Shown: piece by piece, positions 16,397 through 24,028 of the stretch
How positions within the stretch are numbered: position 1 is the first letter of the stretch
How the letters are laid out: the number at the start of each line of letters is the position of its first letter
Origin: Enhygromyxa salina
GTDB lineage: Bacteria; Myxococcota_A; Polyangia; Nannocystales; Nannocystaceae
Length of the DNA: 43,894 nucleotides
NCBI RefSeq assembly: GCF_002994615.1
Contig: NZ_PVNK01000013.1
Location: forward strand, 1-43,894
Direction: 5' to 3'
Notes under the pieces: generated by a model
Told to the model about the DNA's origin: nothing
What the model saw: the letters and a program-made list of their open reading frames with translations, nothing else
The model's database searches: none
Position numbers and translations under genes: made by a program

Positions 16397-16975
16397 TCAC
16401 TTGACCGCGACTTCGAACTCGAGCTTCTCGGTCTTGGGCACGCAGGCGGTGTCCTGGCACACGGCGAACTTGAACTCGCCCGTGAAGGTCTTGCTGCCGG
16501 CCTCGGACGGCGTGAACGCGACGGCGAACTCGCAGCTCTCCTCGGTCAGGCTGACCGCGTCGCCCTTGCCGAGCTTGGCCTTGGCGACCTCGACCCCAGC
16601 CGGCGGCGTGACCGAGAGCTTGGTCGGATACTCGAGGTTGATGTGCCAGTCGGCGCTGGGGACCACCCGAATGTTGACCTTGCCCTCCTCGCCGACCACG
16701 CCCTCGCTCGGGTCGATCTGGAGCGCGTACTGCTCGTTCTTGGCCCCGCCGTCCCCCGCTTGGGTCCCGACCTTCTGCTCGCCCTCGACCGGCTCGCCCT
16801 CGATCGGGGCGGCCTTGTCGACCTCTTTGGCGGGCTCGGCCTGCTGCTTGGCGTCGCCATCCTTGCCCTTGGCGGCCTCGTCACCGGAATTGTTCGCGCA
16901 GGCGGGCATCACGAGGCCGGCGATGGCGAAGAGCGAGAAGGACGAGCAAACGCGGAGGAGCTTGGACTGGCGCAT
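16397..16975 (-). CDS. lipoprotein with a DsbD N-terminal-like thiol domain
   Basis: This 192-residue protein starts at ATG 16975 (GAGG seven bases upstream), with a signal peptide ending in the lipobox MPAC (Cys26). A Lys/Glu/Gly-rich linker follows, then an immunoglobulin-like beta domain of about 100 residues with PSADWHINLEYPTKLSVTPPAGV and, at the end, FAVCQDTACVPKTEKLEFEV. The closely spaced cysteines (173 and 178) in this place are the redox pair of the N-terminal domain of DsbD-like thiol:disulfide interchange proteins. No membrane or thioredoxin domain follows, so it is a stand-alone periplasm-facing reductant or a substrate carrier. It lies 35 bases after the multidomain gene and 40 bases before prkA in one operon. 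A longer upstream frame was rejected because it overlaps the neighbour and lacks a signal sequence. Confidence 0.75.
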   Translation of the reverse strand: MRQSKLLRVCSSFSLFAIAGLVMPACANNSGDEAAKGKDGDAKQQAEPAKEVDKAAPIEGEPVEGEQKVGTQAGDGGAKNEQYALQIDPSEGVVGEEGKVNIRVVPSADWHINLEYPTKLSVTPPAGVEVAKAKLGKGDAVSLTEESCEFAVAFTPSEAGSKTFTGEFKFAVCQDTACVPKTEKLEFEVAVK

Positions 16976-17010
16976 GGTTTTGCCTCGGTGGTGCGGGAAA
17001 GAAGTAGACC

Positions 17011-19812
17011 TCACAGCTGCTCGAACCGCAACCGGACCGCCGTTGTTACCTCGCCCCGGATGACGTCCGATCGCAGCTCCACAGGCGCGAGGACCGCGGA
17101 CAGCGCAGGCGGCGGCTCGGCCCGGATCAGGACGTCGCCAGCCGGGACACCGTCGACGCGCCACCGCCCCCGCCCGTCACTGAGGGTCGCGCCGAGGAGC
17201 TCACCGCCGAGCGAGCGAAGCTCGACGCGGGCGTTGGCGATCGCCTCGCCGATGTCGTCGTCGACGGTCCCGCTGATCGACCCGCCCTCGGCCAGCTCGA
17301 TCGTCACGCTGATCCGCCCGGTCCCGTCGTCGCGCAGCGCGAGGGTCTGGCCGACCCAGCCCGGAGCGCGGACCTCGAGCTCGATCGGATCGCCGACGAG
17401 GCGGGTCAGGGTCGCCCTGCCCTGCTTGTCGGTCGTCGCGCTGACGTCCCCCGCGAGCAGCTCGACGCCGTCGAGCGGGTCGCCGCGGACGGCCGAGCGG
17501 ACCAGGACCGCGGCGCTCCACCCGGTCTCGAGCACGCGCTCGTGATCGATGCCGGCCGACTCGTCGACGAGGGCGTCGTCGTTGGCCGAGACGTAGTCGA
17601 GGTGATGGAACTCGAGCTCGACCGGGCCGGGCGCGAGGGCCTCGAACTCGTAGAGCCCGCGCGCGTCGGTCCAGGTGATCAGCGAGGGTGAGAGCCCGTC
17701 GCGCGGATGGAGCTCGACCTCGACGTCGACGATCGGCTGGCCGTTGCCGTCGACGACCCGGCCTTCGAAGCGCCCGCGCGCAGGCTCGAGCGCGACCTCG
17801 ACGTCGACGCCCGCGTCGCCGAGCTCGACCTCGACGACCTTGGGGATCATCCCGACCCCGCGCAGGATCAGCTCCTGGCGACCCCGGCGAAAGCCCGCGT
17901 CGAACACCCCGCGATCGTCGGTCGTCAGGACCAGCCCGTCGCCGAGGTCGACCTGGATGCCCGAGAGCGGCTGGCCGTTGGCGCTGCGCACGACCCCGGT
18001 CAGCGGCACGCCCTCGCGCAGCTGCAGCCGCAGCCCACCCCGGACCTCGCCCGAGCGCAGCTCGAAGCTCGACACCGCCGACGCCGCGTGCTCGCCGTGC
18101 ATCGCCCAGATCCGGTACGCGCCCGGGAGCAGCAGATCGATCTCGAAGCGGCCGTCCTCGTCGGTCACGATCGAGCCGAGCGCGCCCTCGTCCTCGTCGG
18201 CGCCAAACAGCGGGATGTCCGGGACCTCGCCCGTGGTCACCCCGAGGCTGCCCTCGTCGGCTCCGATCGCGACCGCGAACATCCGCCGACGGGTGTCGCT
18301 CTCGCCGACCGCGAACGCGACCTCGCCGTCGAGCAGCACGTCGGCGCCCGCGACCGGGCGATCGTCCTCGTCGACGACCACGCCCTCGATCTTGGCCGGG
18401 CGGATCAAGACCAGGACCTGCTCCTCGGCGGCGAAGCCCTCGGGCCCGACCTCGACCTCGACGGACTCCGGGGGCAAGAAGCCGTCGGCGTCGGCGCGCA
18501 CGAAGTAGGGCCCGGGCACGACCGGGCCCACGCGCACGCGCCCCTCGCTGTCGGTCTCGGCGCTCTTTTGCAGCATCCCGAGCTGGCCGTAGCCGAGGGT
18601 CACGCGCGCGCTGAGGACCGGCTCGCCGTCGGGGTCGACCACGCGCACGGGCACGCGAAAGGCCGGGACCAGGGCCAGGTTGATGCGCAGGTCGGGCGTG
18701 ATGTTCTCGAGCGGGACCGAGGCGAACTCCTGGGCCTGCTCGCCCGGGGCTCCGGGGACCGTGACCTCGACCCCGTAGATGCCGTCGGGCAGCTGCTCGA
18801 ACACGAAGCTCCCGTCCGCGGCCAGGGGCCGCTCGATCGCCGGCCAGACCGACGAGCCCTCGAGCCGGACCACGGCCCGCTCGATCAAGCTCGCGTCGGC
18901 CACGACCGCGCCCTCGAGATCGATCAGCTCGTCGAGGACCATCAAGACCGCGTCTTCGGGCGCCACGGCCTCGACGACCGAGAGCGCGTAGCCCGACTTG
19001 ATCGCGCGCAAGCTGACCGGGCCATAAGGCAAGGTCGTGAACTCGAAGCGGCCCTCGGCGTCGCTGACCGTCCGCCAGGGCACGGGCTGCTCGTGGGGCG
19101 CCCCGTCGGCCTGTCCGCCCTCGACCGTCGGCCGCGGGAGCACCTGCACGCGGACCTCGGCGAGGGGCTCACCGCGCGCGTCGACCGTCTGACCGCTGAC
19201 CGTGTGACCCGGCCCGAGCGCGACCGTGGCCAGCGCGAGCGGACCGGCCTTCGGCACGTCGGCGTCGACGAGCCCCCTGAGCTGGCCCGGGATCAGCATC
19301 TCGACCTGAACCCGCCCGCGCACGCCCGGCTCGAGCGTCAGCGCGTAGCGACCGTCGGCCTCACAATTGACCTCACGACCAACGAGCTGTCCTTCTTGCC
19401 ACGCCCGCACCCGACAGCCCTGCTCGCCGGGCGGCTCGAGGGTCCAGGCCGGGAGATCTTCGAGGAGCGCGGCGAGCTCGGGATCGGCCAGGGCTTCGGC
19501 GCTGGGCTTGGCCTGGACCGACGCGGGGCCCTCGACCTCGTCGCCGAGCGGCAGCTCTCGCAGCACGATCCCGGTGATCAGGGTTGGGCGCTCGTCTTCT
19601 TCTTTACGCGTCCGCTCGTGCTCATCGTCGGCGCCCCCCGCGGAGACCTCGGCCGTCGCCTCGGCCTCGCGGTCGCAGCGAGATGTCCACGTGGCCGCGA
19701 AGACCATCAGGACCATGGCGAGCAGCGCGGCGCCGACGCCCGAGCGCGGGGTGGGATCGTCCCCGGGTTCGGCCCGGTCGAGTTCGCCTGGCGGCTCCCG
19801 CTCGTCTGCCAT
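17011..19812 (-). CDS. membrane-anchored protein with multiple carboxypeptidase-regulatory-like domains
   Basis: This 933-residue protein has an acidic N-terminus, one membrane helix (about 25-42) and a long extracytoplasmic region made of repeated beta-sandwich modules of the carboxypeptidase regulatory-like (CarboxypepD_reg) type. The repeating pattern V.G.V.D..G.P.....V.L....... T D..G.F.. ..L..G.Y.. is seen many times, for example ARGEPLAEVRVQVLP, DPDGEPVLSARVTL, DEDDRPVAGADVLL, ANGQPLSGIQVDLG, GNGQPIVDVEVELHP and EAIANARVELRSLGG. Such arrays are structural or adhesive, carrying no catalytic residues. ATG 19812 lacks a Shine-Dalgarno but has TAGGGT six bases upstream. It heads an operon with the thiol lipoprotein and prkA, and faces a kinase-like gene across a 301-base divergent gap. 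Confidence 0.85.
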   Translation of the reverse strand: MADEREPPGELDRAEPGDDPTPRSGVGAALLAMVLMVFAATWTSRCDREAEATAEVSAGGADDEHERTRKEEDERPTLITGIVLRELPLGDEVEGPASVQAKPSAEALADPELAALLEDLPAWTLEPPGEQGCRVRAWQEGQLVGREVNCEADGRYALTLEPGVRGRVQVEMLIPGQLRGLVDADVPKAGPLALATVALGPGHTVSGQTVDARGEPLAEVRVQVLPRPTVEGGQADGAPHEQPVPWRTVSDAEGRFEFTTLPYGPVSLRAIKSGYALSVVEAVAPEDAVLMVLDELIDLEGAVVADASLIERAVVRLEGSSVWPAIERPLAADGSFVFEQLPDGIYGVEVTVPGAPGEQAQEFASVPLENITPDLRINLALVPAFRVPVRVVDPDGEPVLSARVTLGYGQLGMLQKSAETDSEGRVRVGPVVPGPYFVRADADGFLPPESVEVEVGPEGFAAEEQVLVLIRPAKIEGVVVDEDDRPVAGADVLLDGEVAFAVGESDTRRRMFAVAIGADEGSLGVTTGEVPDIPLFGADEDEGALGSIVTDEDGRFEIDLLLPGAYRIWAMHGEHAASAVSSFELRSGEVRGGLRLQLREGVPLTGVVRSANGQPLSGIQVDLGDGLVLTTDDRGVFDAGFRRGRQELILRGVGMIPKVVEVELGDAGVDVEVALEPARGRFEGRVVDGNGQPIVDVEVELHPRDGLSPSLITWTDARGLYEFEALAPGPVELEFHHLDYVSANDDALVDESAGIDHERVLETGWSAAVLVRSAVRGDPLDGVELLAGDVSATTDKQGRATLTRLVGDPIELEVRAPGWVGQTLALRDDGTGRISVTIELAEGGSISGTVDDDIGEAIANARVELRSLGGELLGATLSDGRGRWRVDGVPAGDVLIRAEPPPALSAVLAPVELRSDVIRGEVTTAVRLRFEQL

Positions 19813-20113
19813 CGCCGCACCCTACCAATCGCCGGGTCACCACACACCCCCACAACTCATCGTGGATCGCCTCGCGCTGTCCCAATGGACACTCCTCATT
19901 CTCGAATCATCACAGCATGAGATCGACGAATGGCCAAAGGAACAGTGCGTGGCAAATCGCCCCACCCTGTGTCAAAACATCCCAGGGAGCGATTGGAGTC
20001 CGTTCAGCGGCGTACGCACCGCCCGTCCTCTACCTCGACCGTGCGCAAAGGCAACGAGGCGATCAATCTGTATTTGCACATTTTGACTCAACCCATGTTA
20101 TTGAAGGTGGGCC
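19813..20113. other. divergent intergenic region, AT-richer than its surroundings
   Basis: This gap separates the multidomain membrane protein gene from the kinase-like gene and should hold both promoters. The leftward one is marked by TAGGGT at 19819-19824. On the plus strand TTGCAC at 20074-20079 and TGTTAT at 20096-20101 (16-base spacing, partial matches) could serve the kinase-like gene, whose start is preceded by AAGGTGG. Short open frames cross the region on both strands but have poor codon composition and no domain. Confidence 0.4.
19819..19824 (-). promoter_or_regulatory. -10-like box TAGGGT, six bases before the multidomain gene
   Basis: Read leftwards, TAGGGT is followed by six bases and ATG 19812. 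No ribosome-binding site is present in the six bases, and no clear -35 hexamer is seen. The box is identical to that before the DD-peptidase gene. Confidence 0.4.
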
Positions 20114-21277
20114 GTGGGTGCGTTGCTTCGAGCTGTCGAGGACGAGGACGAAAGCTTCGACTCCGGGTCGTTCGAGGCCGACGACACGCCCCTGATCGCG
20201 GGGCGCTACGAGCTCCTCGACCGGCTCAGCCGCGGCGCGACCGGCTCCATCTACCGCGCGTACGACCACACCCTGGTCCGCGAGGTCGCCGTCAAGCTGC
20301 TCGAGCCGGGCGAGCTCGCCGTGGCCGAGCGCGAGGCCCGGATCCTCGCCAAGGTCGCGCACCGCAACGTCGTCACGGTTCATGACGTGGGCCGGGGTTT
20401 CGGCCCGGGCGCGGGCGGCAGCTACATCGTCCTCGAGCTCCTTCACGGCCGCGACATCAGCCACTGGCTACAGGGCGGGCCGGCATCCGCGGAGACCCTC
20501 GAGCGCCTACTCGACGCCGGACGTGGCCTGAGCGCGGCCCATCAGGCCGGCCTCGCCCACCGCGACTTCAAGCCGCGCAACGTGATGGTCACGACGGAAG
20601 GCCGCGTCGTCGTCATCAACTTCGGCCTCGGCCACCGCGTGCGTGGGGGCCCGGACGCGCTCGGGAGCGAGCTCGGACCTCAGCGGTGGCGCGAGCTCGA
20701 GCCCGGCCGCTCGTCCGCAGGAACGCTGGAGTACATGGCCCCCGAGCGCATCGCCGGCCGCGACAACGACGAGCGCAGCGATCAATTCTCGTTTTGCGTC
20801 GTGCTGTGGGAGGCGCTCACGGGCGCCAACCCCTTCACGGGCGCAGCGCCCCTCCCCCGCTACCGCTCGATTCAGCATGGGCCCCGGGGCAGCCGCCCGA
20901 GCGCCCCGCAACAGCTCGTCTCGGCGCTCGCGCGCGGCCTGAGCTTCGAGCCCAGTCATCGCTTCGAGACCATGGCGGAGCTCATCCACGAGCTCGAGCG
21001 CCCCGCCCCCCTCCGTCGCCGTCGTCACGTCCGCCCGGTGCTCATGACCGCAGCCGTGGCCGCCACCTTCGCCTGCGGCTGGGGCTTCGTGCCCGAGAGC
21101 GCGACGCTCGGCGAAGCCACCTCGCCCCGCGACCCCGCGCCCCCCTCGGCCGACGACGGCGAGTCTGCGCGCGCCAAGTCGGGCCACGCGGCCAAGTTGA
21201 TCTGCGCTGCGCGCTCGATCCACACCGCCAGCGCGGTCGGGACCGACTCGTGCGCCCCCCGAGGCCCCAACCGCTAG
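20114..21277 (+). CDS. Ser/Thr kinase-like protein with NFG instead of DFG (probable pseudokinase)
   Basis: This 387-residue protein has the full outline of a Hanks-type kinase: VAVK with Lys61, HRDFKPRN at 149-156, MAPERIAG in the activation segment, and ERSDQFSFCVVLWEALTG. Two catalytic features are altered. The magnesium-binding Asp of DFG is Asn169 (VVVINFGLG, codon AAC at 20618-20620, one transition from GAC), and the first glycine of the nucleotide loop is Ser (LSRGATGSIY). The Lys and HRD Asp remain, so it may bind ATP weakly or signal by interaction. A membrane helix (about VRPVLMTAAVAATFACGWGFV) and a short outer tail follow the kinase domain. GTG 20114 has AAGGTGG upstream. It stands alone, divergent from the carboxypeptidase-regulatory operon. 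Confidence 0.85.
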   Translation: MGALLRAVEDEDESFDSGSFEADDTPLIAGRYELLDRLSRGATGSIYRAYDHTLVREVAVKLLEPGELAVAEREARILAKVAHRNVVTVHDVGRGFGPGAGGSYIVLELLHGRDISHWLQGGPASAETLERLLDAGRGLSAAHQAGLAHRDFKPRNVMVTTEGRVVVINFGLGHRVRGGPDALGSELGPQRWRELEPGRSSAGTLEYMAPERIAGRDNDERSDQFSFCVVLWEALTGANPFTGAAPLPRYRSIQHGPRGSRPSAPQQLVSALARGLSFEPSHRFETMAELIHELERPAPLRRRRHVRPVLMTAAVAATFACGWGFVPESATLGEATSPRDPAPPSADDGESARAKSGHAAKLICAARSIHTASAVGTDSCAPRGPNR

Positions 21278-21307
21278 CAGGCTGCTCGAGAACCCAGCAC
21301 CGCGGCA

Positions 21308-21321
21308 AGCGGGCGACCGCT
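21308..21321. terminator. hairpin between convergent genes
   Basis: AGCGG and CCGCT form a 5-bp stem closed by GCGA, a GNRA-type tetraloop, in the 54-base gap between the kinase-like gene and the convergent STAS-like gene. No U-tract follows on either strand. It may act as a weak bidirectional terminator. Confidence 0.3.
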
Positions 21322-21331
21322 CGGTGATCGT

Positions 21332-21757
21332 CTACCTGTCTTCATCGTCCTCGGCGCGGTGGCGGACGAGGTCGACCAGATCGAGCGCCTCTGCGACGCT
21401 GAGCCCGACCGGTGCGAGGTGGTCGACGGCTTCGGCGAGCTTGTGCCAGGGGAAGGCCTTGATGTCGATGCGGCCGAGCCACGCGGTCGCGGTCATCAGG
21501 CCGCGCACGATCGCCTCGTCGGTCACGACCGCGGTCGCGGTGGTCGGCGGGGTCCTCAGCGCCTCGTTGATCTGCCGACGCTGGTTGGCGTCGATCTCGA
21601 CCGCGCCGATCGAGGCCACGAGCAGCTTGGTCACCTCGGGCGACGCGATCGTGTCGCAGCAGTCCTGCCAGACCTCGGTCGTGAGCGGCCCGGGCAGGAA
21701 GAAGCACACCATCAGGTCGCCGCGGACCGTCCAGTTCTTGGCGTGGAGTCGGATCAT
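21332..21757 (-). CDS. conserved hypothetical protein, possible STAS/SpoIIAA-like fold
   Basis: This 141-residue cytoplasmic protein alternates strands and helices in a way that recalls small STAS/SpoIIAA-like proteins common in myxobacteria: an opening strand (RGDLMVCFFLPGPLT), a helix (TEVWQDCCDTIAS), a central strand (TKLLVASIGAVEID), a helix (ANQRRQINEALRT), a strand (TTATAVVTDEAIVRG), and a C-terminal helix pair. I recognise the pattern but no specific named family, so the assignment is tentative. ATG 21757 has no clear ribosome-binding site. It lies 91 bases downstream of ridA on the same strand and could be co-transcribed with it. If the STAS-like reading is right, it would be a regulatory partner protein rather than an enzyme. 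Confidence 0.6.
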   Translation of the reverse strand: MIRLHAKNWTVRGDLMVCFFLPGPLTTEVWQDCCDTIASPEVTKLLVASIGAVEIDANQRRQINEALRTPPTTATAVVTDEAIVRGLMTATAWLGRIDIKAFPWHKLAEAVDHLAPVGLSVAEALDLVDLVRHRAEDDEDR

Positions 21758-21848
21758 CGGGTCGGCGCACCGCGCATCTCACGCATAGACTAGCGGAATG
21801 CTGCGCCTTCGGCGAGGGCATCTGCCGCTCGCTCGCACCCTGCGCGCT

Positions 21849-22250
21849 CTAAGCGACGGCGACGACGTCGATCTCGACCAGAGCCCCCTTGGGCAGCGCC
21901 GCGGCCTCGATCGTCACGCGCGCGGGGTGCAACCCGGGCTCGAAGCGGCGGCCGTAGATCTCGTCGACCGTCGTGAAGTCGCTCATGTTGGCCAGGTAGA
22001 TCGTGGCGCGCGCGACGTTGGCGAAGCCCATGCCCGCGGCCTCGAGCACCGCGCCGAGGTTGTCGAGGACCTGCTCGGTCTGCTGGGCGACGTCGCCGGG
22101 GATCCCGAGCTCGGGCTTGCCGGGGACGAGGCCGATCTGGCCCGAGGCGTAGAGGGTCCGAGCGCCGGACACGACGATGCCCTGGTTGTAGTTGCCGACC
22201 GCGGCCGGGGCTCGATCGCTGCTCACGACTTCGCGCTTGAACTCACTCAC
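21849..22250 (-). CDS. ridA: RidA family 2-iminobutanoate/2-iminopropanoate deaminase
   Basis: This 133-residue protein is a typical RidA (YjgF/YER057c/UK114) enzyme, which hydrolyses reactive enamine/imine intermediates made by PLP enzymes. Family blocks are all present: APAAVGNYNQGIVVSG, LYASGQIGLVPG, QQTEQVLDNLGAVLEAAG, VARATIYLANMSDF, and the C-terminal HPARVTIEAAALPKGALVEIDVVAVA, in which the Arg corresponds to the substrate-carboxylate-binding Arg105 of E. coli RidA and the final Glu-Ile-Asp strand closes the trimer site. The start is GTG 22250; there is no Shine-Dalgarno, but CATGCT lies six bases upstream with TTGCAA 17 bases before that. The gene is divergent from tRNA-Val. Confidence 0.93.
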   Translation of the reverse strand: MSEFKREVVSSDRAPAAVGNYNQGIVVSGARTLYASGQIGLVPGKPELGIPGDVAQQTEQVLDNLGAVLEAAGMGFANVARATIYLANMSDFTTVDEIYGRRFEPGLHPARVTIEAAALPKGALVEIDVVAVA

Positions 22251-22256
22251 GCGCGG

Positions 22257-22285
22257 AGCATGGCTCGGCGCGCGCCGGCTTGCAA
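22257..22285 (-). promoter_or_regulatory. promoter of ridA (TTGCAA, 17-base spacer, CATGCT)
   Basis: Read leftwards, TTGCAA (22285-22280) is followed by a 17-base spacer, CATGCT (22262-22257), six bases and GTG 22250. The spacing is ideal for a housekeeping promoter and the distance to the start implies a leaderless transcript. The -35 hexamer is its own reverse complement and is shared with the tRNA promoter on the other strand. Confidence 0.4.
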
Positions 22286-22308
22286 GGCACCACGAAGCTT
22301 GCTAGAAG
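22280..22308 (+). promoter_or_regulatory. promoter of tRNA-Val (TTGCAA, 17-base spacer, TAGAAG)
   Basis: TTGCAA at 22280-22285 and TAGAAG at 22303-22308 are separated by 17 bases, with an extended -10 TG two bases before the second box. The mature tRNA begins 15 bases later. Each hexamer matches four of six consensus positions. Confidence 0.5.
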
Positions 22309-22323
22309 CCCGTTCCCGTTCTC

Positions 22324-22396
22324 GGGCGCGTAACTCAGTTGGTAGAGTGCCACCTTCACACGGTGGAAGTCACAGGTTCAAGTCCTGTCGCGCCCA
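22324..22396 (+). tRNA. tRNA-Val (anticodon CAC)
   Basis: The 73-base sequence folds into a complete cloverleaf: acceptor stem GGGCGCG with CGCGCCC, D stem ACTC with GAGT around AGTTGGTA, anticodon stem CCACC with GGTGG around loop TTCACAC, a five-base variable loop, and T stem ACAGG with CCTGT around TTCAAGT. Loop positions 34-36 read CAC, which decodes GUG valine, a frequent codon in this GC-rich genome. The discriminator is A and the 3' CCA is not encoded. It is the only RNA gene found in the window. Confidence 0.97.
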
Positions 22397-22418
22397 TCGT
22401 TATCTACCCAGCCCCCAT

Positions 22419-23159
22419 TCACGGCGGCTCGCAGTCGAGCCCGGCCCCGACGACCTCGCAGGTCAGCGACCCGTTGGCCCCGACGAGCTCGAGGCTCAGC
22501 TCGAGCGGCGCCCACTCGATCGTGAGCGTGTCGCCGGACTCGAGCGTGAACAGGATCTTCGTCCACGCCAGCCCAACGAGGAGCGGCTCGCTCAGCGACC
22601 GCTCGATCCCCGCGGCCTCGTTGCGGTAGTCGATGTTCAGATCCACCGCGAGCTCGAGGCGATCATCATCGAAGTGGGCGGGCGCGCTGCCGTCGAAGGT
22701 GAAGCCGGCGATCTGACAGCCGCTGAAGCTCAGCAGCAGATCCCCGCCAAAGCTCCGGCTTGCGATCAGCTCCTCGGTCAAGGTCGGCGAGTCGAGGCGG
22801 ATCGCGCCGTACGCGAAGCCGACGTCCGCGGCGCGGAGATCCGGCCCCGGGCAGGCCACCAGCGCATAGACGCTCGTCCCGCTCAGGGCCCGGGGTGTGA
22901 CGAAGCGAGCCGACGCGCCCTCCCCCTCGCCCGCGAACACGCCGTGGATGTAGTTGCCGATCGCGCGGTGAGCCTCACGGCGCCGAACGAAGCGGGCCGC
23001 GACCTCGTCGGTCGTCGCCTCGGAGACCTCGCCGCTCGGGTTGGCGAGCTGCTCGCGGAGCGCCTCGATGTCGACGGGCGCCCACTGGATCGGGGCCGGA
23101 TCCGGGAGGCAGGCGAGGCCCGAGACGAGGGCGAAAAGGACGAGCGCCGCGCGTGTCAT
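22419..23159 (-). CDS. lipoprotein, unknown function, last gene of the RND operon
   Basis: This 246-residue protein starts at ATG 23159, overlapping the stop of the upstream gene as ATGA. It has a short signal peptide with lipobox GLAC (Cys17) and no predicted helices afterwards. The mature part is mostly beta-strand with an early helical segment (IEALREQLANPSGE and DEVAARFVRRREAHRAIGNYIHG), LVACPGPDLRA, LLLSFSGCQIAGFTFDG and a C-terminal SLTCEVVGAGLDC; the paired cysteines may form disulfides. I recognise no family. Tight coupling to the outer-membrane-like protein and the RND pump genes suggests it works at the cell envelope with them. A longer open frame running farther upstream in this reading frame is a shadow of the neighbouring gene. 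Confidence 0.75.
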   Translation of the reverse strand: MTRAALVLFALVSGLACLPDPAPIQWAPVDIEALREQLANPSGEVSEATTDEVAARFVRRREAHRAIGNYIHGVFAGEGEGASARFVTPRALSGTSVYALVACPGPDLRAADVGFAYGAIRLDSPTLTEELIASRSFGGDLLLSFSGCQIAGFTFDGSAPAHFDDDRLELAVDLNIDYRNEAAGIERSLSEPLLVGLAWTKILFTLESGDTLTIEWAPLELSLELVGANGSLTCEVVGAGLDCEPP

Positions 23160-24025
23160 TTGAACCGCCAGTAGAGGTTGAGTGAGGGCGCGACCAGGAG
23201 CACGCCGAGGGGCCGAAACGCGCCGACGTTGACCGAGAGCCGCAGGTGGGTGTTGGCGCCAAAGCGCGTCTCGGCGCCGAGCTCGGCCCGGAAGGCGTCG
23301 GTGAAGCGCAGGTCGACCCACTCGACAGAGCGAACGCCCACGCGCAGGCCCGGCCCGAGCTCGGACTCGACGTCGTTGCGCGCGACGGCCTGCATGAACA
23401 CTGGCAGCCGCGCGCCGAGGATGATCGCGACGCGCTCGGCGATGAACAGGTCGAGGTAGGGCGCGAAGCCAAACGAGCGCTGGGCGATGTTCGAATCGGC
23501 GAGGAGCTCGTCGCCCTCGTAGCGGCCCCAGAGCGCGGCGTGGCGGTAGCTCAGGCCCAAATGAAACACGACCCAGCGCGCGACCGGGTAGCTGGTCCAC
23601 AGCTCGACCGGCACCGACATGAGGTTGAACGAGCCGAGGACCTCGCGCAGGTCTCGCGGTAGAAACCAAAACGTGCGCGGGTTGACGTAGGTCAACCCAA
23701 CGCGACCACCGAGGCCGAACCACCGCGAGTCGACCAGCGTGAACTTGGACTGGAAGCTGAGCGCGCCGATCCCCGCGTGGGCGAGGTTGAGCGAGAGGTC
23801 GAGGCGGTCGGGGACCGCGGCCACGGTCACGCCCGTGTTGAGCACGAAATTGTAGGGCTCGGGCCCGAGCAGCTCGAGGTCGAGGCGGACGCGGGCGTGC
23901 TCGGCGTAGGCGCTGTGCGGGGTCATGCGCTCGTCGGCCGCCCGGAAGTCGCGGGCGTGCACGCAGGCCGTGAGCTGCGCGAGCACGCTGACCAGCAGCG
24001 CGGCGATCGCCAGCCGTGGGCCCAC
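23156..24025 (-). CDS. outer-membrane beta-barrel-like lipoprotein of the RND operon
   Basis: This 289-residue protein has a signal peptide with lipobox LTAC (Cys21) and then a run of alternating amphipathic strands with aromatic girdle residues (RVGLTYVNPRTFWFLP, SVPVELWTSYPVARWVVFHLGLSYRH, RVAIILGARLPVF, LRLSVNVGAFRPLGVLLVAPSLNLYWRFK) ending in an aromatic-basic-Phe/Lys tail, the look of a small outer-membrane barrel. It is not a TolC-type channel: the long coiled coils are missing. GTG 24025 lies three bases after the stop of the RND transporter gene, so it is probably translated by reinitiation. Its place between the pump and another lipoprotein suggests an envelope accessory role. Beta-barrel proteins of this size are hard to classify by eye, so the family is left open. 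Confidence 0.65.
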   Translation of the reverse strand: MGPRLAIAALLVSVLAQLTACVHARDFRAADERMTPHSAYAEHARVRLDLELLGPEPYNFVLNTGVTVAAVPDRLDLSLNLAHAGIGALSFQSKFTLVDSRWFGLGGRVGLTYVNPRTFWFLPRDLREVLGSFNLMSVPVELWTSYPVARWVVFHLGLSYRHAALWGRYEGDELLADSNIAQRSFGFAPYLDLFIAERVAIILGARLPVFMQAVARNDVESELGPGLRVGVRSVEWVDLRFTDAFRAELGAETRFGANTHLRLSVNVGAFRPLGVLLVAPSLNLYWRFK

Positions 24026-24028
24026 GCC

